Shown piece by piece: positions 18,225 through 27,261 of a DNA stretch of 64,000 nucleotides. Every line of letters begins with the position of its first letter. The first letter of the stretch is position 1. Source of the stretch: Streptomyces albiflavescens (GTDB lineage: Bacteria; Actinomycetota; Actinomycetes; Streptomycetales; Streptomycetaceae); assembly GCF_014645835.1 (NCBI RefSeq), contig NZ_BMMM01000007.1, forward strand, positions 408,559 through 472,558, written 5' to 3'. The notes beneath the pieces were generated by a model, which saw only the letters and a program-made list of their open reading frames with translations, made no database searches and had not been told where the DNA came from. A program made the position numbers and the translations under genes.

Positions 18225-19400
18225 CTAATGCCGTTCCTGCTTCTGCTTGCACTCGACGCACAGGGTGGCGCGCGGGAAGGCCTGCATCCGCGCCTTGCCG
18301 ATGGGATTGCCGCAGTTCTCGCACAGTCCGTAGGTGCCCGCGTCGAGCTTCTCCAGGGCGCGCTCGGTCTGGATGAGCATCTCGCGCGCGTTGGCCGCGA
18401 GGGCCATCTCGTGCTCGCGCGTGATGTTCTTGGTGCCGGTGTCCGCCTGGTCGTCGCCCGCGCCGTCGCCGGAGTCGCGCATCAGGCCCACGAGGGCCTG
18501 CTCGGACGACGAGATCTCGGTGCGCAGCCGCAGCGCCTCCGACTGCAGCTCCGCGCGCGCCCCCTCGACCTCTTCCGGGGTCCAGGGATCCTCACCGGGG
18601 CGCACCGCGAGCTCGCCGGGTTCCGCAGCGGCGATCCGCGCCTTGGGGACCGGGGTGGGCTTCTTGGCCGCCGTGGCCGTGCCAGGAGGAGTCTTCTTCG
18701 CAACCACCGTCGTGGCTCCCGTCGTCTTCGCGGCCTGGGCCGCGCCCTCGGCCGCGGAAGCGACCGCCTTCTTGGCCGTACTGGTGCTCTTCCCGGCCGC
18801 GCTCCTCGCACCGGCCCTCTTCGTGGTGCCGCCCTTCGGCCCGGCGTCCTTCGCCGGCGCCGTCTCCTCCGGGAGGGTCCCCGTCGCGGCGGCCTTGGTT
18901 CCGGTGGCCTTGGTTCCGGTGGCCTTCTTGGCCACCACCTTCTTCGCCACCGCCGGCTTCTTCGCGTCGGCCTTCCTGACGACCGTCTTCGTAACCGTCG
19001 CCTTCGTAGGAGCCGTTTTGGTGGCTGCCGTTTTGGTCGCTGCCGTTTTGGTCGCTGCCGTCTTCGAAGCGGCCGCTTTGGTCGTCGCAGCCTTCGTAGT
19101 GGCCACCTTCTTGTTCACGGTCTTCGTGGCGGCCACCTTCTTGTTCACCGTCTTCGTCGTGGCCACCTTCTTGTTCACCGTCTTCGTCGTGGCCGTCTGC
19201 CTGCTCGCGGCCTTCGTCGCCGCCTTCGTCCCGGTCTCGGACGCCGTCTTGGTGGCCGCTTGGGAAGCCGTCTTCACCGGCTTGGCCGCGCCCGGCGCGG
19301 GCGCCACCCGCGCGCTCTTCTTCCCACCCACGTCCTTGGCCGCCGGACCCGTGGATCTGCTGGACGCCGACTGCTGTACGGCGGTCTTCTTCGCCACCAT
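18225..19400 (-). CDS. DksA/TraR-type zinc-finger protein with histone-H1-like tail
   Basis: A protein of 391 residues in two parts. Residues 1-255 are a Lys/Ala/Thr-rich low-complexity tail like histone H1 or mycobacterial HupB tails, including three 10-residue units around KTVNKKVA at about 73-102 and several AATKTA units at 112-130. Residues 265-391 are the DksA/TraR module: a coiled-coil segment, then a zinc finger with C360, C363, C381 and C384. The finger family binds RNA polymerase in its secondary channel; the tail could bind DNA. Start ATG at 19400 with GAAGG upstream. The 289 nt between it and the T-box hold both divergent promoters. Confidence 0.85.
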   Translation of the reverse strand: MVAKKTAVQQSASSRSTGPAAKDVGGKKSARVAPAPGAAKPVKTASQAATKTASETGTKAATKAASRQTATTKTVNKKVATTKTVNKKVAATKTVNKKVATTKAATTKAAASKTAATKTAATKTAATKTAPTKATVTKTVVRKADAKKPAVAKKVVAKKATGTKATGTKAAATGTLPEETAPAKDAGPKGGTTKRAGARSAAGKSTSTAKKAVASAAEGAAQAAKTTGATTVVAKKTPPGTATAAKKPTPVPKARIAAAEPGELAVRPGEDPWTPEEVEGARAELQSEALRLRTEISSSEQALVGLMRDSGDGAGDDQADTGTKNITREHEMALAANAREMLIQTERALEKLDAGTYGLCENCGNPIGKARMQAFPRATLCVECKQKQERH

Positions 19401-19673
19401 GGCCGCGGCCCCTTCACATATCGTGATCTCGCTCGCGAATCGTGCTGGGACGATAAATCGACTTCTGTCCCGCGGCAACGGGGCACACCCTCCGTTTGCC
19501 CGCCCCACGGGTCCCGCGCGCCGAGCCTGCATGCGTTGTGCCCAGCTCCCCGCCCGGTAATCCGCCGGGCCCGGCGTCCCAGGATCCGGACACCCGCGCC
19601 TCGCCATTCGGGTCACCGCGCAGGCCACCGGGGCACCCCGGAAAACCGGTCGGCCGCTGTCGCCGCGGCGCCG

Positions 19674-19679
19674 TACACT
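19674..19679 (+). promoter_or_regulatory. possible -10 hexamer of ileS
   Basis: TACACT sits just upstream of the T-box leader at a distance that fits transcription start near 19686. No good -35 is visible. Support is weak. Confidence 0.3.
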
Positions 19680-19689
19680 GGGCGGAGCG

Positions 19690-19998
19690 AGAAGCGTGGA
19701 TGGGGACGAGTAGCGGCGAACGCGGCCAAGAGCGACCCGGGGACGGTGGAAGCCCGGGGGCAAGCGCGACGCGAAGATCACCCCGGAGCCGCCGGCAGAA
19801 CACCCCCACGGGGGCCAGTAGACCCGGCATCGCGACCCCAATGAGGGGGCTCACTGGTGCACACGGGCACCGGGGAGCCAAGGAGGGTGGTACCGCGGGA
19901 GCGCGCCGCACACGGCGTCCGCAGCAGCTACGAGGTAGCAGCACAGGCTCTCGTCCCTCCGGACGGAAGGCAGAAAGTCCGCCGGAGGAAGCTCGCCG
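19690..19998 (+). promoter_or_regulatory. T-box riboswitch of ileS, probably translational
   Basis: The conserved T-box AGGGTGGTACCGCG is at 19884-19897. An ATC (Ile) triplet at 19777-19779 lies between CCGGGG (19754-19759) and CCCCGG (19781-19786), which fits the specifier loop of an actinobacterial short stem I. GCTCTCGTCCCTC at 19947-19959 can pair with the T-box to form the anti-sequestrator. CCTCCGG at 19956-19962 can instead pair with CCGGAGG at 19982-19988, which holds the ileS ribosome binding site. These two pairings exclude each other. Uncharged tRNA-Ile would favour the first and free the site, so control is at translation. Confidence 0.9.
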
Positions 19999-22900
19999 AT
20001 GAAACCGACGCAGTACCGCCAGGTGCCCGCCCAGGTCGACCTGCCCGCCCTCGAGCACGCCGTGCTCGACTTCTGGCGCGAGCAGAAGATCTTCGCCAAG
20101 AGCCTTGAGCAGTCCGAGGGCCGCCCCGAGTGGGTGTTCTACGAGGGCCCGCCCACCGCCAACGGCATGCCGGGCGCCCACCACATCGAGGCTCGCGTCT
20201 TCAAGGACGTCTTCCCGCGCTTCCGCACCATGCGTGGCTACCACGTGGCGCGCAAGGCCGGCTGGGACTGCCACGGCCTCCCCGTGGAGCTGGCGGTCGA
20301 GAAGGAGCTCGGCTTCAGCGGCAAGCAGGACATCGAGGCCTACGGCATCGCCGAGTTCAACGCCAAGTGCCGCGAGTCCGTGACCCGCCACACCGACGCG
20401 TTCGCCGCGCTGACGAACCGCATGGGTTACTGGACCGACCTCGACGACCCCTACCGCACGATGGACCCCGAGTACATCGAGTCCGTGTGGTGGTCGCTCA
20501 AGGAGATCTTCAACAAGGGCCTGCTGGTCCAGGACCACCGCGTCGCCCCCTGGTGCCCGCGCTGCGGCACGGGCCTGTCGGACCACGAGCTGGCGCAGGG
20601 CTACGAGACGGTCGTCGACCCGTCCGTCTACGTCCGTTTCCCGCTCACCTCCGGTCCGCTGGCCGGCCAGGCCGCGCTCCTGGTGTGGACGACGACTCCC
20701 TGGACGCTCGTCTCCAACACCGCGGTCGCCGCGCACCCCGAGGTCACCTACGTGGTCGCGACGAACGGCGAGGAGAAGTTCGTCGTCGCCGAGCCGCTCG
20801 TCGAGAAGTCGCTCGGCGAGGGCTGGGAGACCACCGGAGAGACCTTCACCGGCGCCGAGATGGAGCGCTGGACGTATCAACGTCCGTTCGAGCTGGTGGA
20901 GTTCCCCGAGGGCACCGAAGCGCACTACGTCGTCAACGCCGAGTACGTGACGACCGAGGACGGTACGGGTCTGGTCCACCAGTCCCCCGCCTTCGGTGAG
21001 GACGACCTCAAGGTCTGCCGCGCCTACGGCCTGCCCGTCGTGAACCCCGTCCGCCCCGACGGCACCTTCGAGGAGGACGTCCCCCTCGTGGGCGGCATCT
21101 TCTTCAAGAAGGCGGACGAGAAGCTCACCGAGGACCTCCAGAACCGCGGTCTGCTCTTCAGGCACATCCCGTACGAGCACAGCTACCCGCACTGCTGGCG
21201 CTGCCACACCGCGCTGCTCTACTACGCGCAGCCGTCCTGGTACATCCGCACCACGGCCGTCAAGGACCGCCTCCTCCAGGAGAACGAGAAGACCAACTGG
21301 TTCCCGGAGTCGGTCAAGCACGGCCGCTACGGCGACTGGCTGAACAACAACATCGACTGGGCGCTCTCCCGCAACCGCTACTGGGGCACCCCGCTGCCGA
21401 TCTGGCGCTGCGAGGACGACCACCTCACCGTCGTCGGCTCCCGCGCGGAGCTCACCGAGCTGACCGGCACCGACCAGTCGGGCCTGGACCCGCACCGCCC
21501 GTTCATCGACGACGTCACGTTCGCATGCCCTCAGTGTCAGCAGACGGCGACTCGCGTCCCGGAGGTCATCGACGCCTGGTACGACTCGGGTTCGATGCCG
21601 TTCGCGCAGTGGGGCTACCCGTACAAGAACAAGGAACTGTTCGAGAGCCGCTACCCGGCGCAGTTCATCAGCGAGGCCATCGACCAGACGCGTGGGTGGT
21701 TCTACACGCTCATGGCCGTCGGCACGCTGGTCTTCGACAAGTCCTCGTACGAGAACGTCGTGTGCCTGGGCCACATCCTCGCCGAGGACGGCCGCAAGAT
21801 GTCCAAGCACCTGGGCAACATCCTGCAGCCGATCCCACTGATGGACCAGCACGGCGCGGACGCGGTGCGCTGGTTCATGGCGGCGGGTGGCTCCCCGTGG
21901 GCAGCGCGCCGCGTGGGCCACGGCACGATCCAGGAGGTGGTGCGCAAGACCCTCCTCACCTACTGGAACACGGTCGCTTTCCAGGCCCTCTACGCCCGCA
22001 CCTCCGACTGGGCGCCCAGCCAGGCCGACCCGGCCCCGGCGGACCGCCCGGTCCTCGACCGCTGGCTGCTCTCCGAACTCCACGCGCTCACCGACCAGGT
22101 GACGCAGGCTCTGGAGGCGTACGACACCCAGCGCGCCGGAAAGCTCCTCTCGGCGTTCGTCGACGACCTGTCCAACTGGTACGTGCGCCGCTCGCGTCGT
22201 CGCTTCTGGCAGGGCGACAAGGCCGCGCTGCGCACGCTGCACGAGGTCGTGGAGACGGTCACGCGCCTGATGGCCCCGCTGACCCCGTTCATCACCGAGC
22301 GGGTCTGGCAGGACCTGGTCGTCCCGGTCACGCCGGGCGCCCCGGAGTCCGTGCACCTCTCCTCCTGGCCGGAAGCGGACCTGTCCGCCATCGACCCCGA
22401 GCTGTCGAGGCAGATGGTGCTGGTACGCCGTCTCGTGGAGCTCGGCCGTGCCACGCGCGCGGAGTCGGGCGTGAAGACGCGCCAGCCGCTGTCCCGCGCG
22501 CTGGTCGCGGCGGTGGGCTTCGAGACGCTCGACCGCGAGCTGCACGCGCAGATCACGGAAGAGCTGAACGTCAGCTCCCTCGCCTCACTCTCCGAAGTCG
22601 GCGGCTCACTGGTCGACACCACCGCCAAGGCGAACTTCCGCGCGCTCGGCAAGCGCTTCGGCAAGGGCGTCCAGGCGGTCGCGAAGGCCATCGCCGAGAC
22701 GGACGCGGCGGCGCTGTCGCTGGCCCTGCGCGAGGGCACGGCGTCGGTGGAGGTCGACGGTGAGACGGTGACGCTGGCCCCGGACGAGGTGATCATCACG
22801 GAGACCCCGCGCGAGGGCTGGTCGGTGGCTTCCGACTCGGGCGCGACGGTCGCACTGGACCTGGAGATCACGGAGGAGCTGCGTCAGGCGGGTCTCGCCC

Positions 22901-23142
22901 GGGACGCGATCCGGCTGATCCAGGAGGCCCGCAAGAACAGCGGCCTCGACGTGGCCGACCGCATCGCGCTCCGCTGGACCTCCACGGACCCGGCCGTCAT
23001 CGCGGCTCTGTCCGAACACTCCGACCTCATCGCCGACGAAGTCCTCGCCACGGACTTCGCCCAGGGCGAGGCCGACGACACCTACGGCACCCCGTTCACG
23101 GACGACTCCCTGTCCCTGACGTTCCGCCTCCGCAAGGCGTAG
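19999..23142 (+). CDS. ileS: isoleucine--tRNA ligase with GxHH instead of HxGH
   Basis: Class Ia synthetase of 1047 residues charging tRNA-Ile. The active-site motif normally HxGH reads GAHH at residues 59-62 (ANGMPGAHHIE). KMSKH is at 600-604. The editing (CP1) insertion lies between them, and a CPQC pair is at 510-513. Length and the lack of a C-terminal zinc finger fit the eukaryote-like IleRS2 type. A subset of IleRS2 enzymes with exactly this first/third-residue swap has been reported to be extremely mupirocin-resistant; I state this from memory. The ATG at 19999 has GGAGG 10 nt upstream inside the T-box. Two terminators follow. Confidence 0.95.
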   Translation: MKPTQYRQVPAQVDLPALEHAVLDFWREQKIFAKSLEQSEGRPEWVFYEGPPTANGMPGAHHIEARVFKDVFPRFRTMRGYHVARKAGWDCHGLPVELAVEKELGFSGKQDIEAYGIAEFNAKCRESVTRHTDAFAALTNRMGYWTDLDDPYRTMDPEYIESVWWSLKEIFNKGLLVQDHRVAPWCPRCGTGLSDHELAQGYETVVDPSVYVRFPLTSGPLAGQAALLVWTTTPWTLVSNTAVAAHPEVTYVVATNGEEKFVVAEPLVEKSLGEGWETTGETFTGAEMERWTYQRPFELVEFPEGTEAHYVVNAEYVTTEDGTGLVHQSPAFGEDDLKVCRAYGLPVVNPVRPDGTFEEDVPLVGGIFFKKADEKLTEDLQNRGLLFRHIPYEHSYPHCWRCHTALLYYAQPSWYIRTTAVKDRLLQENEKTNWFPESVKHGRYGDWLNNNIDWALSRNRYWGTPLPIWRCEDDHLTVVGSRAELTELTGTDQSGLDPHRPFIDDVTFACPQCQQTATRVPEVIDAWYDSGSMPFAQWGYPYKNKELFESRYPAQFISEAIDQTRGWFYTLMAVGTLVFDKSSYENVVCLGHILAEDGRKMSKHLGNILQPIPLMDQHGADAVRWFMAAGGSPWAARRVGHGTIQEVVRKTLLTYWNTVAFQALYARTSDWAPSQADPAPADRPVLDRWLLSELHALTDQVTQALEAYDTQRAGKLLSAFVDDLSNWYVRRSRRRFWQGDKAALRTLHEVVETVTRLMAPLTPFITERVWQDLVVPVTPGAPESVHLSSWPEADLSAIDPELSRQMVLVRRLVELGRATRAESGVKTRQPLSRALVAAVGFETLDRELHAQITEELNVSSLASLSEVGGSLVDTTAKANFRALGKRFGKGVQAVAKAIAETDAAALSLALREGTASVEVDGETVTLAPDEVIITETPREGWSVASDSGATVALDLEITEELRQAGLARDAIRLIQEARKNSGLDVADRIALRWTSTDPAVIAALSEHSDLIADEVLATDFAQGEADDTYGTPFTDDSLSLTFRLRKA

Positions 23143-23178
23143 CACCGGGGGGCGGCGCAGGGCTTCTCGCCCCCCGCC

Positions 23179-23240
23179 GCCCCGCAAGGGGCGCGGGGAA
23201 CTGCGCGACAAGCCCCCACCCACCCGCAGCCGAAACGCAA
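23179..23240. repeat. Streptomyces-type intergenic repeat after ileS
   Basis: The stretch GGGGCGCGGGGAACTGCG and the bases after it match a short sequence I recall as very common between Streptomyces genes. It lies in the 347-nt gap between the convergent ileS and divIVA, together with two terminators. No gene is visible in this gap. Confidence 0.6.
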
Positions 23241-23332
23241 CGCGGGGGCCAGGGGGCGCAGCCCCCAGGTACGGGACGGGCAGGGGCGGAGCGGGCGAAA
23301 CAAACCCCGCCCCGCCCCACGCACACGCGAAG

Positions 23333-23375
23333 AAGGCCCGGGGCCGCCAGATATTTCTGGCGGGCCCCGGGCCTT
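23333..23375. terminator. hairpin terminator, ileS side
   Basis: A stem of 19 bp with a single-base bulge: AAGGCCCGGGGCC plus GCCAGA on the left, TCTGGC plus GGGCCCCGGGCCTT on the right, with a TATT loop. It stands 190 nt after ileS. Confidence 0.85.
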
Positions 23376-23419
23376 CGGCGTTGCGTACCCACGCACAGAT
23401 GCCCCAACGACCGCACAAA

Positions 23420-23454
23420 AGGGCGGGGCCCCCGGAATCCGGGGGCCCCGCCCT
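23420..23454. terminator. hairpin terminator, divIVA side
   Basis: A perfect 16-bp stem starting AGGGCGGGGCCCCCGG with an AAT loop. It lies 36 nt beyond the divIVA stop and terminates the minus-strand division operon. With the hairpin at 23333 it forms a double barrier between convergent transcripts. Confidence 0.88.
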
Positions 23455-23489
23455 GAACGCTGCCGACGCCTAAGGCGTACTAGAGGCCG

Positions 23490-24644
23490 TCAGTTGTCGT
23501 CCTCGTCGATGAGGAACCCGCGCATCGGCGAGGGCGCCTGCTGCATCGGCGACGGCCCCTGGGGCCGCACCGGAGCCATCGGCTGGGTCATGGCCGGCGA
23601 CATCTGCTGCTGCCCGCCGTAGGACGGCGCCGCAGGTGCCGGACCGCCACCCATGCCCTGGTTGCCGCCGTACGACGGCGCGCTGGCGCCTGCCGGGGCC
23701 ATCGAGGGCGCGGAGGGCGACGGCAGGGAGGCCGTGGCCGGGGTGCGCGGCGGAGCGAGCGAGTCGTCCGCCTGCGTCTCCAGCTGGCGCAGCTGCGACT
23801 CCAGGTAGGACTTCAGCCGCGTGCGGTACTCGCGCTCGAAGCCTCGCAGGTCCTCGACCTTGCGCTCCAGCGTGGCGCGAGCGGACTCCAGGGAACCCAT
23901 CGCGACGCGGTGCTTCTCCTGCGCGTCCCGCTCCAGGGCGTCGGCCTTGGCACGGGCGTCGCGCTCCAGACCCTCGGCGCGGCTGCGGGCCTCGCCGACG
24001 ATCTTGTTGGCCTCGGAACGGGCCTCGGCGATCGCCTGGTCGGCGGTCTGCTGAGCCAGCGAGAGGACACGCGCGGCGCTGTCGCCACCGGGGCCCTGCT
24101 GCGGCATCTGCGGGCCGTGACCGCCCATGGGGCCACCCATGGGACCGCCCATCGGGCCACCCATCTGCTGCTGCATCTGCGGCTGCATCTGGCCGGGACC
24201 CTGGCCCATCGGCCCCTGACCCATCGGACCCTGGCCCATGGGGCCGGGACCCTGCGGACCACCCTGGCCGCTGGGGCCCGCGGGCAGCTGCGGCGCACCG
24301 CTGGGCAGCTGGGGCGGGCCACCCATGGGGCCGCCCATCTGCTGCTGCGGCGGGCCCGATATGCCGGCGGGCACAGGAGCGCCCGGACCGCGCATGCCCT
24401 GCGGCGGGCCCTGCTGCTGGTCCTGCTGCTCGGGCGGCTTGCGCATGCCCTGCTGTTGGTTCTGCGCGGCCGCGCGCGTGGCAGCGGCCAGCTTGGCGCG
24501 CAGGTCCTCGTTCTCGCGGAGCAGTCGCGTCAGTTCGGCTTCAACCTCGTCGAGGAAGGCATCGACCTCGTCCTCGTCATAGCCTTCTCGGAGGCGGACG
24601 GTCGTGAACTGCTTGTTCCGCACGTCCTCGGGGGTCAACGGCAT
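23490..24644 (-). CDS. divIVA: DivIVA polar growth protein
   Basis: Coiled-coil scaffold of 384 residues that marks hyphal tips and directs polar wall growth. The N-terminal DivIVA domain (about 1-65, MPLTPEDVRNKQF and YDEDEVDAFLDEVE) binds curved membrane. A Met/Gly/Pro/Gln-rich linker (about 66-190, repeats of MGQGP and MGGP) separates it from a second coiled coil (about 195-290). The C-terminal tail is rich in Pro, Gln and Ser. The long linker is typical of Streptomyces. ATG at 24644 with GAGGTGAAG upstream. It is the last gene of the minus-strand dcw run and is essential in Streptomyces. Confidence 0.95.
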   Translation of the reverse strand: MPLTPEDVRNKQFTTVRLREGYDEDEVDAFLDEVEAELTRLLRENEDLRAKLAAATRAAAQNQQQGMRKPPEQQDQQQGPPQGMRGPGAPVPAGISGPPQQQMGGPMGGPPQLPSGAPQLPAGPSGQGGPQGPGPMGQGPMGQGPMGQGPGQMQPQMQQQMGGPMGGPMGGPMGGHGPQMPQQGPGGDSAARVLSLAQQTADQAIAEARSEANKIVGEARSRAEGLERDARAKADALERDAQEKHRVAMGSLESARATLERKVEDLRGFEREYRTRLKSYLESQLRQLETQADDSLAPPRTPATASLPSPSAPSMAPAGASAPSYGGNQGMGGGPAPAAPSYGGQQQMSPAMTQPMAPVRPQGPSPMQQAPSPMRGFLIDEDDN

Positions 24645-24690
24645 CTCTTCACCTCAACGTAGTCGTCGGCATTCGGCAAGACCGTATCGT

Positions 24691-24975
24691 TCACAGCCGG
24701 CTCACGACGGAGATCAGGATGTAGACGATGATCATCAGTACGAAGAAGGACAGGTCGAGCGCCACGCCCCCGAGACGCAGCGGCGGAATGAACCGCCGCA
24801 GAAGCTTGAGCGGTGGATCGGTGACAGTGTAGGTGGCCTCGAGAACGACCACCATCGCCTTGCCGGGCTGCCATGAGCGGGCGAACTGGAAGACGTAGTC
24901 CATGACCAACCGGAAGATCAGCACGATGAGGAAACACATCAGCGCGATGTAGAGAACCTGCCCGACCACGCTCAT
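24691..24975 (-). CDS. yggT: YggT family membrane protein
   Basis: Membrane protein of 94 residues with two hydrophobic segments (about 4-26 and 66-90). Between them lies the family pattern LLRRFIPPLRLGG. YggT/Ycf19 proteins sit beside sepF and divIVA in Gram-positive division clusters and are linked to cell-envelope organisation and osmotic tolerance; the molecular role is not settled. Start GTG/ATG at 24975 with gene spacing of 51 nt to sepF and 46 nt to divIVA, so co-transcription is likely. Confidence 0.88.
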   Translation of the reverse strand: MSVVGQVLYIALMCFLIVLIFRLVMDYVFQFARSWQPGKAMVVVLEATYTVTDPPLKLLRRFIPPLRLGGVALDLSFFVLMIIVYILISVVSRL

Positions 24976-25026
24976 GATCCGTGCTTCCCTCTCCCCTGTT
25001 TCCGTGCGTCATTCCGGTCCTGCGTC

Positions 25027-25668
25027 TCAGCTCTGGTTGAAGAACCCGCCCTCTGCGATGCGGGCCTTGTCCTCCGCCGTGACATCGACGTTAGCAGGCG
25101 ACAACAGGAACACCTTCTGCGTCACCCGCTCGATGCTGCCGTGGAGACCAAACACCAAACCCGCCGCAAAGTCGACAAGTCGCTTCGCATCCGTGTCATC
25201 CATCTCAGTCAGATTCATGATCACCGGGGTGCCCTCACGGAAGTGTTCCCCGATGGTACGGGCCTCGTTGTAGGTCCGGGGGTGCAGCGTGGTGATCCGG
25301 TACGGCTCTCGTTCGGACACGACCTTGGGCATGATCACCGGGGCGTTCTTCTCCAGGCTTTGACGTTCTTGTGTGATGGACGCCACGGGGGCGATTCGCG
25401 CCGGACGCCCGGATTCCGCGGCGAGCGAAGCGGAATGGGGCACCGGATCGCGCGGCGCCGGAGGCTGCACCACTCGTACCGATTCATCCCGTAGAGACTG
25501 GTGTGCCTGATGTGACTGGTGCGGCGGCTCATGCCGCCGGCGGTCCCGCTCGGGCTCCGGATCAAGCTCGGGCTCGAAGTCGTCGTCGGGGTCGAATCCC
25601 CTGCCGTCGTACCCATCGTCCTCCACGAGGCCGAGGTAGACCGCCATCTTGCGCATCGCGCCGGCCAT
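25027..25668 (-). CDS. sepF: SepF cell division protein
   Basis: FtsZ-associated membrane anchor of 213 residues. The N-terminal amphipathic helix (AGAMRKMAVYLGLVEDD) tethers FtsZ to the membrane. An acidic and His/Arg-rich linker (about 25-105) follows, then the conserved SepF core from about 110, including VIMNLTEMDDTDAKRLVDFA and GLVFGLHGSIERV. The C terminus ends in GGFFNQS. Actinobacteria lack FtsA, so SepF takes its place. It is 129 nt downstream of yggS in the operon. Confidence 0.95.
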   Translation of the reverse strand: MAGAMRKMAVYLGLVEDDGYDGRGFDPDDDFEPELDPEPERDRRRHEPPHQSHQAHQSLRDESVRVVQPPAPRDPVPHSASLAAESGRPARIAPVASITQERQSLEKNAPVIMPKVVSEREPYRITTLHPRTYNEARTIGEHFREGTPVIMNLTEMDDTDAKRLVDFAAGLVFGLHGSIERVTQKVFLLSPANVDVTAEDKARIAEGGFFNQS

Positions 25669-25797
25669 GCTCTGAGTCCTCCGCTCTGTGGTGGATCGGC
25701 TGACGACTTCCCAAGTGCCCGCGATCCACGAGGTCGTTATGCCCGCCTGTGGCGGTAATGACCATATTTTCTGCTGTGGTCCGACTTCTTGGCGACG

Positions 25798-26517
25798 TTA
25801 CCCGAGCCTGGGTCGGACTCCGAGTACCGCAGTACCGACGCGTACATGTGTCGCTCCGGCTGCCACGGCCTGTTCGAGGTCCGTACTCATCCCTGCCGAG
25901 ACCATGTTCGCAGCCGGATGGGCGCGGCGCAGGACAGTCGACAAATCCATCAGCCGCTCGAACGCCGCCTGTTGGCGCCCCGCGTACGGTCCGGTGAGCG
26001 GCGCGACGGTCATCAGCCCGTCGAGCCGGAGCCCTGGCGCCCGAGCGATGAGGTCGCCCAACTCTTCGATTCCGCCGGACCCTACGCCACCCCGCTCCCC
26101 TCTCCCGCTCTCCTCCACGTCCAGCGCGACCTGAATGAGACAGCCCACCTCACGCTCCGCCCGCACCGCCTCCTTCGACAGAGCCGTGACGAGCTTGGAA
26201 CGATCGACGGACTGCACGAGATCCGCATAACCGACCACGGAACGCACCTTGTTGGTCTGCAACTGGCCGACAAAATGCCACAAGAGGGGCAGATCCGAAC
26301 ACTCCGCGGCCTTGGGCGCCGCGTCCTGATCCCGGTTCTCGGCGACATGACGCACACCGAGTTCCGACAGGATCCGCACATCGCTCGCGGGGTAGGTCTT
26401 GGTGACCACGATCAGGGTCACCTCTTCGCGCTTGCGCCCGGCGGCGATGCACGCCGCCGTGATGCGCTCTTCCACTTTCGCCAGATTTTCGGCGAGTTGA
26501 GCCTTACGGTCCGTCAT
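25798..26517 (-). CDS. YggS family pyridoxal phosphate homeostasis protein
   Basis: PLP-binding protein of 239 residues with the alanine-racemase-like TIM barrel. K40 (LIVVTKTYP) is the Schiff-base lysine, and GMSTDLEQAVAAGATHVRVGT near the C terminus binds the phosphate. The family buffers PLP supply and has no racemase activity. It starts 6 nt after the pgeF stop and precedes sepF, the usual arrangement in Gram-positive dcw clusters. Confidence 0.93.
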   Translation of the reverse strand: MTDRKAQLAENLAKVEERITAACIAAGRKREEVTLIVVTKTYPASDVRILSELGVRHVAENRDQDAAPKAAECSDLPLLWHFVGQLQTNKVRSVVGYADLVQSVDRSKLVTALSKEAVRAEREVGCLIQVALDVEESGRGERGGVGSGGIEELGDLIARAPGLRLDGLMTVAPLTGPYAGRQQAAFERLMDLSTVLRRAHPAANMVSAGMSTDLEQAVAAGATHVRVGTAVLGVRPRLG

Positions 26518-26523
26518 GCCCCA

Positions 26524-27261
26524 TCAGTCCAGCCAGACATAACCGGCGAGCCGCCCGGTGGTGCGGTCGCGCCGGTACGAGAAGTGGTCCCCCGATTCGA
26601 GCGTGCACACCGGCGACTGCTCCCGGTCGCGCACCCCGAGCCGTTCCAACTGTGCGTGCACTCCGGCGGTCACATCGACCGCGGGCGTGCCCCAACTGGT
26701 CTCGGCGTGCGCCGCCGGTTCGACGGCGGCGACATCGGCGCGCATCTGCTCCGGCACTTCGTAGCACCGCCCGCAGACGGCGGGTCCGGTGCGGGCGACG
26801 ATCCGGCCGGGCTCGGCGCCGAGTTCGACCATGGCCCGTACCGCTGCGGGGACGACCCCGGCGATCATGCCGGGCCGGCCCGCGTGGGCGGCGGCCGCGA
26901 CTCCGGCCACCGGATCGGCGAGCAGGACCGGCGTGCAGTCGGCGGTGAGAACGGCGAGGGCGAGCCCCCGTCGAACGGTGACGATCGCGTCGACGGACGG
27001 AATCTCCGAAGAGCCCCACGGCCCGTCCACCACCGCCACGTCCGGCCCGTGCACCTGGTTCATCCAGACCACCTGGGCCGGGTCAAGACCGAGCGCCTTG
27101 GCGGCCAGTTCTCGATTGGTCCGTACGGCGTCGGGGTCGTCGCCGACCGCTCCGCCGAGGTTGAGCTCCTCGTACGGAACGGCGCTCACCCCGCCCCACC
27201 GGTCGGTGAAGGCGAAGTGCGCGCCGCTCACTGTGCTCGTTTCGGAGCGCTGCCCTATCAC
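26524..27261 (-). CDS. pgeF: PgeF/YfiH multicopper-laccase-domain protein
   Basis: Laccase-domain protein of 245 residues. The metal site is H71 (NQVHG), C109 (LTADCTP) and H126 (AAAHAGRPG). In E. coli the homologue YfiH clears mis-incorporated serine-containing peptidoglycan precursors; purine nucleoside phosphorolysis is also reported for the family. Its place between ftsZ and yggS fits a wall-quality role. The GTG start overlaps the ftsZ stop by GTGA, so translation is probably coupled to ftsZ. Confidence 0.9.
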   Translation of the reverse strand: MIGQRSETSTVSGAHFAFTDRWGGVSAVPYEELNLGGAVGDDPDAVRTNRELAAKALGLDPAQVVWMNQVHGPDVAVVDGPWGSSEIPSVDAIVTVRRGLALAVLTADCTPVLLADPVAGVAAAAHAGRPGMIAGVVPAAVRAMVELGAEPGRIVARTGPAVCGRCYEVPEQMRADVAAVEPAAHAETSWGTPAVDVTAGVHAQLERLGVRDREQSPVCTLESGDHFSYRRDRTTGRLAGYVWLD

